Assembly: GCF_028550435.1 (NCBI RefSeq)
Contig: NZ_JAQQKV010000001.1
Span: 124,001 to 188,000 of the forward strand
Source of the DNA: Asticcacaulis machinosus
GTDB taxonomy: Bacteria > Pseudomonadota > Alphaproteobacteria > Caulobacterales > Caulobacteraceae
Length of the DNA: 64,000 nucleotides
Reading direction: 5' to 3'
The notes under the pieces were generated by a model. The model saw only the letters and a program-made list of their open reading frames with translations, was not told the DNA's origin and did no database searches. A program made the position numbers and the translations under genes. Positions 1 through 9,429 of the stretch are shown one piece after another; the first letter of the stretch is position 1, and every line of letters begins with the position of its first letter.

Positions 1-19
1 AGCAAGCTAGGGAGGAGAT

Positions 20-1915
20 TTAAATTCCGGCTTCAGATTTTGCCGTCTCATAGGCTTCGGCGGCATCCATCCAGCGCGCCTCTAAAGTTACCATATCTTC
101 TTCCAGCTTAGCCTTTTCTTTTCCATAAGATATGGCCTTAGCCTGATCTTTCACATAAAGATCAGCGTCGCCCAGCTTAAGATCCAGAAGCTTGATCTTA
201 TTGCTGGTGGCTTCGATCTGGCGCTCAAGGTCGTCGGCGGCTTTCTTGAGGGGCGCGATGGCATTACGAGCCGCGGCAGCAGCTTTACGCGCGTCTTTTG
301 AATTAACACCAGCCTGCTTTTTCTCGACCGGTTCATCGCCTTGTGTGGCGGTTTTGGCGCGTTCGATCACCAGTTTGGAATATTCATCCATAGTGCCGCT
401 ATAAGGCTTCACTGTGCCATCATTGACCAGCCACAGCCGGTCGGCGACCATTTCGATCAGTGAGCGGTCGTGGGTAATGATCAGCACAGCACCTTCGTAG
501 TCGTTGAGCGCATCTAACAACGCGCGGCGGGAGTCGATATCAAGGTGGTTGGTCGGTTCATCGAGGATCAGCAGGTGCGGCGCATCCATCGCCACCATAT
601 TGAGCAGAAGGCGGGCGCGTTCACCCCCGGACAGGTCCTTACATTTGGTCTCAACCTTTTCGACCCGCATGCCGAATGACCCCAATCGCGCGCGGCGTTT
701 GGATTCGGTCTCATCCGGCCGGGCGCGGCGCATCATCTCCAGCGGCGTGTCTTCGGGATCGAGCGCTTCGATCTGATGCTGATGGAACCAGCCCACCGTC
801 AGGCGACGGTCACGCCAGTGCGTACCGTGGCTTTCTTTCAACGCGCCGGCGATCATCTTGGCAAAGGTCGATTTACCGGCGCCATTGACGCCTAAGATTC
901 CAATCCGGTCATCGAGATCGAGACGCAGGGTGATATCACGCAGGATGATCTTTTCGCCGTAACCGACACTGGCATCTTCCAGACGCAGGATCGGCGGGGC
1001 CAGAGGCTTTTCTGGCGAGGGCAAGATAAACGGGGCTACCCGATCTTCGATGGTGTCGGCAATAGGGGGCAGTTTTTCCAGCCGCTTCATGCGTGACTGG
1101 GCCTGTGCGGCCTTGGAGGCCTTAGCGCGGAAGCGATCCACAAAGCTTTGCAGGTGGGCGCGTTCGGCTTCCTGTTTGACACGGCTGGCGGCTTGCAGGC
1201 GGGCTTTTTCGGCACGCATCCGCTCGAAATCGTCATAGCCGCCAGTATAAAGTTCAAGCTTCTGACCGGCTACGTGCACGATGGCGTCGACTGACTCGTT
1301 CAGCAGGTCACGGTCGTGGGAAATGATCAGGGCGGCATTAGGATAGCGTTTCAGACGGGCCTCAAGCCACAGCGCGCCTTCGAGATCGAGATAGTTGGTC
1401 GGTTCATCCAGCAGCAGCAGATCGGGTTCGGCCAGCAGCGCCCCCGCAAGGGCTGCCCGCATCCGCCAGCCGCCTGAGAACGCTGAAATCGGCCGCGTCA
1501 GATCGGCGGTCGAAAAGCCAAGACCGGACAGGATTTCTGCGGCGCGCGACGGGGCACGATCAGCGCCAATCGCATAGAGATCAGCGTGAATTTCACCCTG
1601 ATGGATCGGGTCGGCGGTTTCCAGCGCTTTCAGCAGGTTTTCGCGGCGGGTGTCGATGCTGAGCACCGCATCAATCAGGTGCTGAGGGGAGGCGGCCATT
1701 TCCTGCTCAACCGAGGCCACGCGCCAAGCCTTGGGCGTGGTGATGTCGCCGCCACCGGCCTGATAATGCCCCTGAATCAGCTTGAACAGAGTGGATTTGC
1801 CGACACCGTTTAACCCGACCAGACCCGCCTTGGTCCCTGGCGTGAGGGTCAGGGTCGCGCCGTCAAAAAAACGGCGCCCGTAGGCGTCAAACGTCAGGTT
1901 GGTGATCTGCAACAT
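20..1915 (-). CDS. ABC-F family ATPase (YheS-like)
   Basis: Soluble protein with two ABC ATPase modules and no membrane segment. ABC-F proteins act on ribosomes rather than in transport. Walker A motifs lie at residues 34-42 (GLNGVGKST) and 342-350 (GVNGAGKST). Signature motifs lie at 147-150 (SGGW) and 428-433 (LSGGER), and the Walker B regions end in DEPTNYLD (from 170) and DEPTNHLD (from 452). The linker at about 225-290 is basic and helical (FRAKASKAAQAQSR), as expected for the tRNA-interaction arm, and the last ~80 residues look like a coiled coil. SGGWRMR, the linker and the 631-aa length fit YheS better than Uup, EttA or YbiT. The ATG is at 1915. The gene is divergent from ndk across 108 bp. 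Family is certain; the subfamily is inferred. Confidence 0.93.
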   Translation of the reverse strand: MLQITNLTFDAYGRRFFDGATLTLTPGTKAGLVGLNGVGKSTLFKLIQGHYQAGGGDITTPKAWRVASVEQEMAASPQHLIDAVLSIDTRRENLLKALETADPIHQGEIHADLYAIGADRAPSRAAEILSGLGFSTADLTRPISAFSGGWRMRAALAGALLAEPDLLLLDEPTNYLDLEGALWLEARLKRYPNAALIISHDRDLLNESVDAIVHVAGQKLELYTGGYDDFERMRAEKARLQAASRVKQEAERAHLQSFVDRFRAKASKAAQAQSRMKRLEKLPPIADTIEDRVAPFILPSPEKPLAPPILRLEDASVGYGEKIILRDITLRLDLDDRIGILGVNGAGKSTFAKMIAGALKESHGTHWRDRRLTVGWFHQHQIEALDPEDTPLEMMRRARPDETESKRRARLGSFGMRVEKVETKCKDLSGGERARLLLNMVAMDAPHLLILDEPTNHLDIDSRRALLDALNDYEGAVLIITHDRSLIEMVADRLWLVNDGTVKPYSGTMDEYSKLVIERAKTATQGDEPVEKKQAGVNSKDARKAAAAARNAIAPLKKAADDLERQIEATSNKIKLLDLKLGDADLYVKDQAKAISYGKEKAKLEEDMVTLEARWMDAAEAYETAKSEAGI

Positions 1916-2023
1916 AAAACGGATACTTAAACAGGTTATAGGGCTTGGCGAAATCAGATTGCCTCGCTATAAGCCAGCCAAACCCAAACGCCAAACGAAT
2001 TTGGCCTAAAACGGAACCTACAT

Positions 2024-2440
2024 ATGTCACGCACCTTTTCTATCCTTAAGCCCGACGCCACCCGCCGCAACCTGACCGGCAAGATCAACGCTGTCATCGA
2101 AGAGGCTGGCCTGCGCATTGTGGCGCAAAAGCGCGTTAAGCTGTCGACAGCTCAGGCTGAAGCTTTTTACGGCGTGCACAAAGAGCGTCCGTTCTTTGGT
2201 GAACTGGTCGGTCAAATGACGGCTGAGCCAGTTGTGGTTCAGGTTCTGGAAGCTGACGACGCTGTGCCGAAGTACCGCGAAGTCATGGGCGCCACCAACC
2301 CTGAGCAGGCCGATGAGGGCACGATCCGTAAGCTGTTTGCTCTGTCGATCGGTGAAAACTCGGTCCACGGTTCGGATTCGGATGAGAACGCTGCGATTGA
2401 AATCGCGCAGTTCTTCACGGACGCTGAAATCGTCGGTTAA
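2024..2440 (+). CDS. ndk: Nucleoside diphosphate kinase
   Basis: Transfers the gamma-phosphate of ATP to other nucleoside diphosphates through a phosphohistidine, balancing NTP and dNTP pools in the cytosol. At 138 aa it has the usual bacterial length. It opens with the typical SILKPDA strand (Lys9) and carries the active-site His115 in NSVHGSDS, followed by the expected C-terminal EIAQFF. The start is ATG 2024. It is a single gene, divergent from the ABC-F gene and convergent with the S46 peptidase gene, and is followed by a strong bidirectional terminator inside a three-hairpin repeat. Confidence 0.98.
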   Translation: MSRTFSILKPDATRRNLTGKINAVIEEAGLRIVAQKRVKLSTAQAEAFYGVHKERPFFGELVGQMTAEPVVVQVLEADDAVPKYREVMGATNPEQADEGTIRKLFALSIGENSVHGSDSDENAAIEIAQFFTDAEIVG

Positions 2441-2446
2441 TAACTT

Positions 2447-2575
2447 ACGGGGTTTGGGGCCAATGGCCCCAAGTCTTGTCTGTTCAATAAAAAACCCCTG
2501 CCATTTTGGCAGGGGTTTTTTATTGAACAAATTAAGGTTTGTGGGGTCACAGACCCCACGCCCCGGAACTATTTA
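2447..2575. repeat. Three-hairpin intergenic repeat, copy 1
   Basis: Non-coding block between ndk and the S46 peptidase gene. It holds three consecutive palindromes: TTGGGGCCAATGGCCCCAA (2454-2472), a long central terminator hairpin (2481-2529), and GTGGGGTCACAGACCCCAC (2541-2559). The whole block recurs in reverse orientation at 15075-15196 after aspS. The outer hairpins and flanks are nearly identical between copies, while the central stem differs in sequence but stays perfectly paired. A lone related hairpin lies at 44190-44208. I do not recognise it as a named repeat family. Confidence 0.75.
2481..2529. terminator. Bidirectional terminator between ndk and S46 peptidase
   Basis: Perfect inverted repeat: 23-nt arms at 2481-2503 and 2507-2529 around a 3-nt loop. 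The core CCCCTGCCA/TGGCAGGGG is flanked by A-runs on one side and T-runs on the other, so either transcript ends in a G+C-rich stem followed by U residues. It serves the convergent ndk and S46 peptidase genes. Confidence 0.9.
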
Positions 2576-4629
2576 CCCGTCAATTCTGCCAGCAGCGCCT
2601 TGCGATCATAAACCGTCTTCAGCGCCTCAGCGATGGCCGAAGACGACACCACGACCGTGCGGTTGAGCGTACCGTCATAGTAATAGGCGCCGCCCAAAGA
2701 GTGGATATTGCCATCGAATGCGGCCCCGATCACTTCACCCTTGGCGTTAATTACCGGAGAGCCGGAATTGCCGCCGATGATGTCATTGGTGGTCACATAG
2801 TTGAACACCTTCGACTTATCGACCTTGGGCTCCGCCGCTTTCCATGAAGCTGCCAACTCGTAAGGCTCAACACCCGTGGCGCGCTCATAAAGACCGCTGA
2901 CTTGAGTGAAGGGCGTTACCTTAACCCCGCGATGCTCCCAGCCGGTTACCTTGCCATAGGACAGACGAAGCGAGAACGTCGCATCGGGATAGGTCGAAGT
3001 GCCATAGGCCTTGAAACGGATTTTGGCGATCTTTTCCGAGGCAATGCGCGTCGGGCCGGTCACGCGCGCTTCATATTGCTTGCGAACCGCAAGTGCTTCG
3101 CTGTCGATTTTCAGCGCCCATTGGATCATCGGGTCATCCGACGCCTGAACGGCAGCTAAACCACCGTCGATTAGTTGTTTGCGATAGGCCACATCAGTCA
3201 GTTTCGTGCCGTCGATCAGGCGCTTGGCCAGCGCTTCCGGCGATTCCTTACCCAGCAGCAGCTTGGTCACCGGCGAATCCGCCGTCAGATATTCGCGGGC
3301 TTTCAACAGGCGGAACTCAAGCTGAATCTGATCGAGCGGTTTTTCAACCGGCGACGGGTTTAGCAATCGCTTTTCGAGCGCGGGCAGGCGGGTATCGGCA
3401 AATTCCGGCAGGCGTTCAGTTGAGGGCTTGGGCTTTTCCTTAGCCAGACGTACAATTGTGCGCGCCGTCGTAAACAGCGACGAACTGGTCGGCGCGGCTT
3501 CCAGGAAGTAGTAGGGGAAATAGAGATCGCCGACCTCTTTTTGAGCCGCGGCAATATCGGCCCACGGATCACCAAAGGCAGCCTTATCTTCTGCCGACAT
3601 GCCAGCCTTCAAAGCCGCTTCCTCAGCGCGTTTGGCCTCCATGACCGCTGGGTTGTTGAGGGCCAGTTGCTGACCGTAAAAGACCTTGAAACCGTTCTCT
3701 AGGTTGGTCAGGACATCGGTACCAATGCGCTTGTTTTCAGGGCTTTGGGCCATGAATTGAATGATACGGCCGCGCAGTTCTGAGCGCTGAAGCTGGGAGA
3801 CCGGGATCGTCAGATCGCGGTTGGTCTCAAGCTGGGCGACCGTCATCAGGCGCTGGGTTGAACCCGGATTACCGGCCACGAAGGTGACGTCATTTTCCTT
3901 AGGCGCATTCGGGTTGAATTTCAGATAGTTCGGGGTTTTGACGACCTGACCGTTTTCATAAACCCGCAGGAATGCGGCATCGAGGTTATAGCGCGGGAAA
4001 TTGAAATTATCCGGATCGCCGCCGAAAAAGCCGGATTTATATTCCGGGTAGAACACCAGCCGTACGTCCGAATAGCGGCGGTACTTATAGAGCTTATATT
4101 CGCCGCCTTGATAGAAGCTGATGACCTGACAGCGGATGGTCTGGTCGGTACCGCAGCCGGCTTTTTCCAACTCCGACGCCTTGGCGTTAAGGGCCTTGAC
4201 GAAGGCTTCGCCGGTCAGGCCTGACGTTGCGGCGTTGATCTCTTTCGTCACATCGGTGATGCCGGTCAGGATTTCCGCCGATTGGCCAGGGCAAGTCTTT
4301 TCTTCTGTGCGCGCGGTGGTGAAGAAGCCGTTCTGGGTATAGTCGGCTTCAGGTGATGACAGATCCTGTGCACAGGCAATGACGCAGTGGGCGTTGGTAA
4401 GCACCAGCCCTTCGGGGGAGACAACTGAGGCCGAACAGTTCGATAACCGCACGGCGGCTGATTGAATATGGTTCAGCCATTTGGCGTCGATCTTGGTGCC
4501 GTAGGTCTCATTGACCTTGGCGGCAGGGAAGTTATCAAACGTCCACATGCCTTCTTCGGCCTGCGCACCCGTCGCGGCCATGAGGGTGAGGGCGGTGGTG
4601 GCGGCAAGCGCCAGCTTAAATAAAGCCAT
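2569..4629 (-). CDS. S46 family dipeptidyl-peptidase (DPP7/DPP11-like), exported
   Basis: Serine peptidase that removes dipeptides from peptide N-termini, probably in the periplasm. An N-terminal signal peptide ends near ATGAQA (residue 24). The chymotrypsin-like fold is marked by His81 in LTNAHC, a GGDPDN...FPR segment with the family's catalytic Asp region, and nucleophile Ser622 in GGNSGSP. In S46 the residue in the later FDxN segment shapes specificity. Here it is Gly640 (FDGN), as I recall for DPP7-type enzymes preferring hydrophobic residues, rather than Arg as in DPP11. Length 686 aa is normal. It lies 102 bp downstream of purN, so it may have its own promoter. Confidence 0.92.
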   Translation of the reverse strand: MALFKLALAATTALTLMAATGAQAEEGMWTFDNFPAAKVNETYGTKIDAKWLNHIQSAAVRLSNCSASVVSPEGLVLTNAHCVIACAQDLSSPEADYTQNGFFTTARTEEKTCPGQSAEILTGITDVTKEINAATSGLTGEAFVKALNAKASELEKAGCGTDQTIRCQVISFYQGGEYKLYKYRRYSDVRLVFYPEYKSGFFGGDPDNFNFPRYNLDAAFLRVYENGQVVKTPNYLKFNPNAPKENDVTFVAGNPGSTQRLMTVAQLETNRDLTIPVSQLQRSELRGRIIQFMAQSPENKRIGTDVLTNLENGFKVFYGQQLALNNPAVMEAKRAEEAALKAGMSAEDKAAFGDPWADIAAAQKEVGDLYFPYYFLEAAPTSSSLFTTARTIVRLAKEKPKPSTERLPEFADTRLPALEKRLLNPSPVEKPLDQIQLEFRLLKAREYLTADSPVTKLLLGKESPEALAKRLIDGTKLTDVAYRKQLIDGGLAAVQASDDPMIQWALKIDSEALAVRKQYEARVTGPTRIASEKIAKIRFKAYGTSTYPDATFSLRLSYGKVTGWEHRGVKVTPFTQVSGLYERATGVEPYELAASWKAAEPKVDKSKVFNYVTTNDIIGGNSGSPVINAKGEVIGAAFDGNIHSLGGAYYYDGTLNRTVVVSSSAIAEALKTVYDRKALLAELTGK

Positions 4630-4731
4630 AGTCAGCAGTCCATACAGTTACAATTGCCAGAATTGATACTGCATGTGCCGCGTGAAGCAACCGACTTATG
4701 TTAATTATGAAACTTTTTTAACGCTCGTAGA

Positions 4732-5310
4732 TTAACGCGCGTAGATGTGGTGCACCGCCGCCGGATAGAGCTTATGCTCCTCGATCAGCACACGGGCGGC
4801 CAGATCGTCTGGCGTGTCGCCGTCAAGGATCGGCACCTGCGCCTGAAGGATAATATCGCCGTCATCCACGCCTTCGGACACCCAATGGACGGTGCAGCCA
4901 CCAAAGGCATCACCGGCCTCAATGGCACGTTCGTGGGTGTGCAGGCCCTTATATTTGGGTAGTAGAGACGGGTGGATATTGATCATCTTGCCCGTCCATT
5001 GGTTCACCAGATAGGGTGTCAGGATGCGCATATATCCGGCCAGACAGATCAATTCGATGCCCGCAGCTTGGAGCGCCGCATCAACTTCACGCTCATGACC
5101 CTCGCGGTCTTTGCCATAGGGTTTGTGATCGACGGCAAGCGTAGCAATGCCCTGTGACGCGGCCCACTCAAGACCCGCCGCCGCCGGATCATTGGAAACC
5201 ACCAGCGTAAACGCGACCGGAAAATCAGCGGCGCGTGACGCTTCGACCAAGGCCATCATGTTGGAGCCGCGACCTGAAATAAAGATCGCGGCATTTGGCT
5301 TAGGCGTCAT
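4732..5310 (-). CDS. purN: Phosphoribosylglycinamide formyltransferase (GART)
   Basis: Third step of purine synthesis: transfers a formyl group from 10-formyltetrahydrofolate to GAR. The N-terminal phosphate-binding loop ISGRGSNM, the catalytic run NIHPSLLPKYKG (Asn and His) and the later GVDDGDIILQ with the catalytic Asp are all present. Length 192 aa is standard. The ATG at 5310 directly abuts the purM stop codon, so purM-purN is translated from one message. The last codons and stop lie in a 14-bp tandem duplication (4719-4746). Confidence 0.97.
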   Translation of the reverse strand: MTPKPNAAIFISGRGSNMMALVEASRAADFPVAFTLVVSNDPAAAGLEWAASQGIATLAVDHKPYGKDREGHEREVDAALQAAGIELICLAGYMRILTPYLVNQWTGKMINIHPSLLPKYKGLHTHERAIEAGDAFGGCTVHWVSEGVDDGDIILQAQVPILDGDTPDDLAARVLIEEHKLYPAAVHHIYAR

Positions 5311-6351
5311 TTAGGCGTCCGCCAGTTGGCCGCAGATAAACGCATCTTCACCGGCATTCAGCAGAGCCGCCAGAACGGCATCGGCATTGTTAGGTGCTAC
5401 ATAGAGCACAAAACCGATGCCGCAGTTGAAGGTGCGTAGCATCTCATGATGTTCGATACCGCCCGTTTCCATCAGCCATTTGAATACCGGCGGGAACTCC
5501 CACGCGCTGTAGTCAAAATTGGCCACCAGACCATCACGGATAGCGCGGCCGGGGTTTTCGATCAGGCCGCCGCCGGTAATGTGCGCACCGCCCTTAATCA
5601 GGCCCGCTTTCATCAGGGGCAGGACGGATTTGATATAGATTTTGGTCGGCTCCAGCAGGGCCTGAGCTAAGGTCAGATCGGTGGCAAACGGAGCCGGAGA
5701 CGCCCACGACAGGCCTGCGACCTCAATCACCTTGCGCACCAGCGAATAGCCGTTGGAGTGCGGGCCGGACGAGCCCAAAGCGATGATCACGTCCCCGGCG
5801 TTTTGGGTGTCAAGCTTCGGCAAAACCTTGTCGCGATCAACCGCGCCAACGCTGAAACCGGCCAGATCATAATCGTCTTTACCGTACATGCCCGGCATTT
5901 CGGCGGTTTCGCCACCAACCAGTGCACAGCCCGCGCGCTTGCAGCCTTCGGCAATGCCGGCCACCACGCGGCGGGCGGTATCGACATCGAGTTTAGACGT
6001 GGCGTAATAATCGAGGAACATGAGCGGCTCGGCACCCTGCGCCAGCAGGTCGTTGACGCACATGGCCACAAGGTCGATGCCAACCGTATCATGGCGATGA
6101 GTTTCAATGGCGATCTTGAGCTTGGTGCCAACGCCGTCCGTTGTCGTCACCAGCAAGGGATCGTCGTAGCCGGCGGCTTTCAGGTCGAACAAAGCGCCAA
6201 ATCCGCCCAGGCTGGCCTCGGCGCCGGAGCGGCGCGTGGCCTTGGCCAATGGCTTAATGGCGTCGACAAGCGCTTCGCCTGCATCAATATCCACGCCCGA
6301 CTGTGCGTATGTAAGACCGTTCTTGTGTGTCTTATTCGCCGGTTCCGACAT
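5311..6351 (-). CDS. purM: Phosphoribosylformylglycinamidine cyclo-ligase (AIR synthetase)
   Basis: Closes the imidazole ring of the purine precursor (FGAM to AIR, using ATP). PurM signatures are present: [14 protein letters not shown] near the N-terminus, a [10 protein letters not shown] motif, [20 protein letters not shown], and [13 protein letters not shown]. Length 346 aa is typical. ATG at 6351. It is the first gene of the purM-purN pair and is divergent from rnd; only 67 bp separate the two starts, so both promoters must lie in that gap. Confidence 0.98.
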   Translation of the reverse strand: MSEPANKTHKNGLTYAQSGVDIDAGEALVDAIKPLAKATRRSGAEASLGGFGALFDLKAAGYDDPLLVTTTDGVGTKLKIAIETHRHDTVGIDLVAMCVNDLLAQGAEPLMFLDYYATSKLDVDTARRVVAGIAEGCKRAGCALVGGETAEMPGMYGKDDYDLAGFSVGAVDRDKVLPKLDTQNAGDVIIALGSSGPHSNGYSLVRKVIEVAGLSWASPAPFATDLTLAQALLEPTKIYIKSVLPLMKAGLIKGGAHITGGGLIENPGRAIRDGLVANFDYSAWEFPPVFKWLMETGGIEHHEMLRTFNCGIGFVLYVAPNNADAVLAALLNAGEDAFICGQLADA

Positions 6352-6418
6352 AAAAACTTACCTTCGATTCTATTATAGGGCTTGCCTAAAGCCCGTTGCG
6401 GTTTGCTATAGCTACAAA

Positions 6419-7567
6419 ATGAGTCCAATTACAAACACTGATGAGCTTATTAGCTTCTGTGAGCTGATTTCCAAAGCGCCATTTATCACGGTCGACACCG
6501 AATTTATGCGCGAAACCACCTATTGGCCAAAGCTGTGCCTGATTCAGGCGGCCAGCGCCGATCATGCCGCGATTATCGATCCGCTGGCCAAAGACCTCGA
6601 TCTTCAGCCGTTTCTGGATGTTCTGGCTAACCCTGCGATCCTTAAAGTGTTTCATGCCTGCCGCCAGGACATTGAAATCTTTTATAATCTGGGCGTTTTG
6701 CCAGCCCCTGTGTTTGATACGCAGGTCGCGGCGATGGCCGCAGGCTACGGCGATCAGGTCGCTTATGACTCGCTGGTGCGGCAAGTCTTGAAGGTCGAAA
6801 TCGATAAGGGCTCACGCTTTACCGACTGGTCGCGCAGACCCTTGAGTGATCAGCAACTGACCTATGCGCTGGGCGATGTCACCCATCTGGCCAAGGTCTA
6901 CCCCAAGCTAAAAGCGTCGCTCGAAAAGGTCGGGCGATTCGAGTGGGTGTCTGAAGAAATGAAGGGGCTGATTGATCCGTCGCTCTATAATACTGATCCG
7001 CTTGATGCCTGGCGGCGGTTGCGGCCGCGCAAATCGTCACCTAAATATCTGGCGGTGTTTGCGCAGGCCGCGGCATGGCGCGAACGCACGGCTCAGGAGC
7101 GCGACCAGCCGCGAGGGCGTATCCTGAAAGATGAGGGCATCGACGAAATCGCCACCCAGCTACCGACCGATCCGGCGGCGTTTGACCGTATGCGCTCAAC
7201 TCCCAAAGGTTTTGGGGCGTCGAAATTTGGTGTGGAACTGATCGAGATCATTCAGGCCGCCATCAAAGAGCCTGAAAAATTCGCACCCAAAATGGATAAG
7301 TCGGCCCCGCCGGTTCAGGTGCCCGCGTCGGTGGTGGAACTTCTCAAGGTTCTGCTGCGCATCCGCTGCGAAGAGGAGGGTGTGGCCCCGAAACTGATCG
7401 CGACGGTCGCCGAACTGGAAAAGATCGCGCTGGATGACAATGCCGATGTGCCGTCACTTCAAGGGTGGCGCCGTAAGGTATTTGGTGAGGACGCGCTTAG
7501 GCTCAAACGCGGCGAACTGGCGCTGGTGCTCAACGGCCCCAAGGTCGAACTGGTCGAGCTGGATTAA
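6419..7567 (+). CDS. rnd: Ribonuclease D
   Basis: 3'-5' exoribonuclease of the DEDD superfamily, involved in tRNA 3'-end maturation and turnover of structured RNA. The first acidic motif is DTEFMRE near residue 25. Further exonuclease motifs follow (HACRQDIEIF; YALGDVTHLAKVY). The C-terminal half carries an HRDC-type helical domain. The frame is open upstream of 6419, but those residues are antisense to purM; the ATG at 6419 gives 382 aa, matching E. coli RNase D. Confidence 0.95.
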   Translation: MSPITNTDELISFCELISKAPFITVDTEFMRETTYWPKLCLIQAASADHAAIIDPLAKDLDLQPFLDVLANPAILKVFHACRQDIEIFYNLGVLPAPVFDTQVAAMAAGYGDQVAYDSLVRQVLKVEIDKGSRFTDWSRRPLSDQQLTYALGDVTHLAKVYPKLKASLEKVGRFEWVSEEMKGLIDPSLYNTDPLDAWRRLRPRKSSPKYLAVFAQAAAWRERTAQERDQPRGRILKDEGIDEIATQLPTDPAAFDRMRSTPKGFGASKFGVELIEIIQAAIKEPEKFAPKMDKSAPPVQVPASVVELLKVLLRIRCEEEGVAPKLIATVAELEKIALDDNADVPSLQGWRRKVFGEDALRLKRGELALVLNGPKVELVELD

Positions 7568-7595
7568 ACTTTTTTATTATCAATAAGGTAGTGGA

Positions 7596-7964
7596 TTGTA
7601 TAAATGGTTTGATCAGTTGTACCTTTATTTCGCCTGCCTTTGGCTTGTCCAAGACCTATATAATGGCTTTGGCTGGGCGTTAAAAATGTCGTTTCTTGTT
7701 GCTGTGATCAGCCTTAACATAGCCTATATCGCCTTGTGGAAGTACCGACCATACAAGCTTTTTCTGCGTCAATATTTCCTGACTAGCTTGATCTTTATTG
7801 GATTGTATGCGGGCTACCGATGGGTTCACGGTAGCTCCTATTTCTTCTCAGATCCGAAGGGCGATATGGTGTTTTCAAGCTGGTTCGCATTTATATTTTT
7901 TACTTTTAGCGCGATAATCATGCTTTTTAATTTGAGAAAAATCGTTAGTAGCTTTCGGTCTTGA
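7596..7964 (+). CDS. Small hypothetical membrane protein, low G+C
   Basis: I do not recognise this 122-aa protein. It is very hydrophobic, with about four predicted membrane segments (near residues 5-20, 30-48, 62-80 and 92-115) and a short basic tail (RKIVSSFRS). The only upstream start in frame is TTG 7596, preceded by an AAGGTAGTGGA stretch; the first ATG in frame would remove the first membrane segment. It is clearly A+T-richer than its neighbours and uses codons unlike them, which suggests recent acquisition or weak expression. Its last 20 bp overlap the 3' end of ppx on the other strand. Confidence 0.6.
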   Translation: MYKWFDQLYLYFACLWLVQDLYNGFGWALKMSFLVAVISLNIAYIALWKYRPYKLFLRQYFLTSLIFIGLYAGYRWVHGSSYFFSDPKGDMVFSSWFAFIFFTFSAIIMLFNLRKIVSSFRS

Positions 7965-9429
7965 GGCTCAATTTCAACGCACTGGCGAGAGCACGGGCGC
8001 GTTTGCGGGTTTGTTCGCCCAGCAGCAGGTCATCCCAGCCGGCCTTGGCGCTGACGATCAGGGTTTTGTCGTCCTGACGAATGTGGGCCATTTCCATTAA
8101 TTTAGCTGATTTGGCGGACAGGTCGCAGCCCAGTCTTAAGGCCAGACCCAGTTGGGTCGCCTGAAGATGGCGCTCATCGCCCAGTATTCGGCTGACCAAT
8201 ACGGGCTCTTTCGTGTAGGTATCGCCGCTGTAGCGGGTATAGAGCGCGCAGGCCAGAAAGACTCGCTCAGCGTGGTTTTGACCGGGAATGGGTGCGCGCA
8301 AAACCTGATCGCAGACCAGATCGGCACGGTGATCCGGATGCAGGCGGGCACCGATGTCCGCCAGTTTTGCCGCCGCCTTGATCAGTTTATCCGATGGTCG
8401 CGCCACATCGACACTGTCGTAAAATTCGGTAGCCCAGGCGGCCAGTGCGGGCCCCAGATTTTCGCTGATGCCGTGGCGGGCGCCGAAATTGGCACAGCCT
8501 TCGATCAGCGGATCAAGATGTTTATAGGCTTCGGGCAGATCATCAAACAGCAAGCCTTCACGCAGGCCATTGGCAGAAAAGACGATCTGCTCAATCTCGA
8601 AACATTCGATCAGGCCCTGAAGTACCAGCGCGGCATAAGAGATATTTTCCATGCGCCGCTTGGAGACGCCGGGGAATTTCTCAAGTGACGACGGCGATTG
8701 AATGGCCACCAGACGCGCAATGGTCAGAGCATCACGGGCGGATAACTCAAACTGCTGAACGATTTGAAGTGGATAATTGACCTTCATCATCCAAATAAGC
8801 GCCAGATTACGCCATGCGCCGCCGACGGCATGAAAGGTTTTTGCCCGAAACTGCGACCGGAGCGGATTAAGCTGGGCACGGATGAGCGTGTAGGTTTTTT
8901 CCACATCCATCGGCTTAGGGGCACCCAAAGCAAACGGCCCCAGCGGCAAGGTCAGGCCCTTAAAGGTCGATTGAGGGTCGAGATTGATTAGTTCAAGGCT
9001 GGAACCACCCAGATCGCCGACAAAGCCTTCGGCCTCAAGCTGGCCGCAGCGCACGCCCTGACCCGCATAGTGCGCTTCTTCGCGACCGGAAAGCGTGCGC
9101 ACCTTAAAGCCGGTCACATGCTCGATCTCATGGGCAAATTCAGAGCCATCGGCGGCTTCGCGCAAAGCAGCGGTTGCCACCACATGCACTTTGGAGAGCG
9201 TATAGGATTCCAGAATGGCCTTGAAACGGCGCAGCGCGATGAGGGTATCTTTTTTACCCTGTGGGTGCAGACACTCGGTTTGCCTCAGATCGCGGCCAAG
9301 CCCAGCCAGAACCTTTTCATTGAACAGCGGCCAGATTGAACGGCCTTCGATCCGGTAGATGACCAGACGAACGGAGTTCGAGCCAATGTCGATAACGGCA
9401 GTGTTGTGACTATTTTCTGGAACCAACAT
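7945..9429 (-). CDS. ppx: Exopolyphosphatase (Ppx/GppA family)
   Basis: Releases phosphate from inorganic polyphosphate chain ends, or hydrolyses pppGpp in GppA-type members. The ASKHA ATPase core shows [15 protein letters not shown] near the N-terminus, [16 protein letters not shown] and the second phosphate loop [11 protein letters not shown]. The C-terminal half is the all-helical HD-like region typical of longer members. About 494 aa from ATG 9429; a TTG at 9435 is possible. The start overlaps the ppk 3' end by 20 bp, so synthesis and degradation of polyphosphate are translationally coupled. Confidence 0.94.
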   Translation of the reverse strand: MLVPENSHNTAVIDIGSNSVRLVIYRIEGRSIWPLFNEKVLAGLGRDLRQTECLHPQGKKDTLIALRRFKAILESYTLSKVHVVATAALREAADGSEFAHEIEHVTGFKVRTLSGREEAHYAGQGVRCGQLEAEGFVGDLGGSSLELINLDPQSTFKGLTLPLGPFALGAPKPMDVEKTYTLIRAQLNPLRSQFRAKTFHAVGGAWRNLALIWMMKVNYPLQIVQQFELSARDALTIARLVAIQSPSSLEKFPGVSKRRMENISYAALVLQGLIECFEIEQIVFSANGLREGLLFDDLPEAYKHLDPLIEGCANFGARHGISENLGPALAAWATEFYDSVDVARPSDKLIKAAAKLADIGARLHPDHRADLVCDQVLRAPIPGQNHAERVFLACALYTRYSGDTYTKEPVLVSRILGDERHLQATQLGLALRLGCDLSAKSAKLMEMAHIRQDDKTLIVSAKAGWDDLLLGEQTRKRARALASALKLSLKTESY

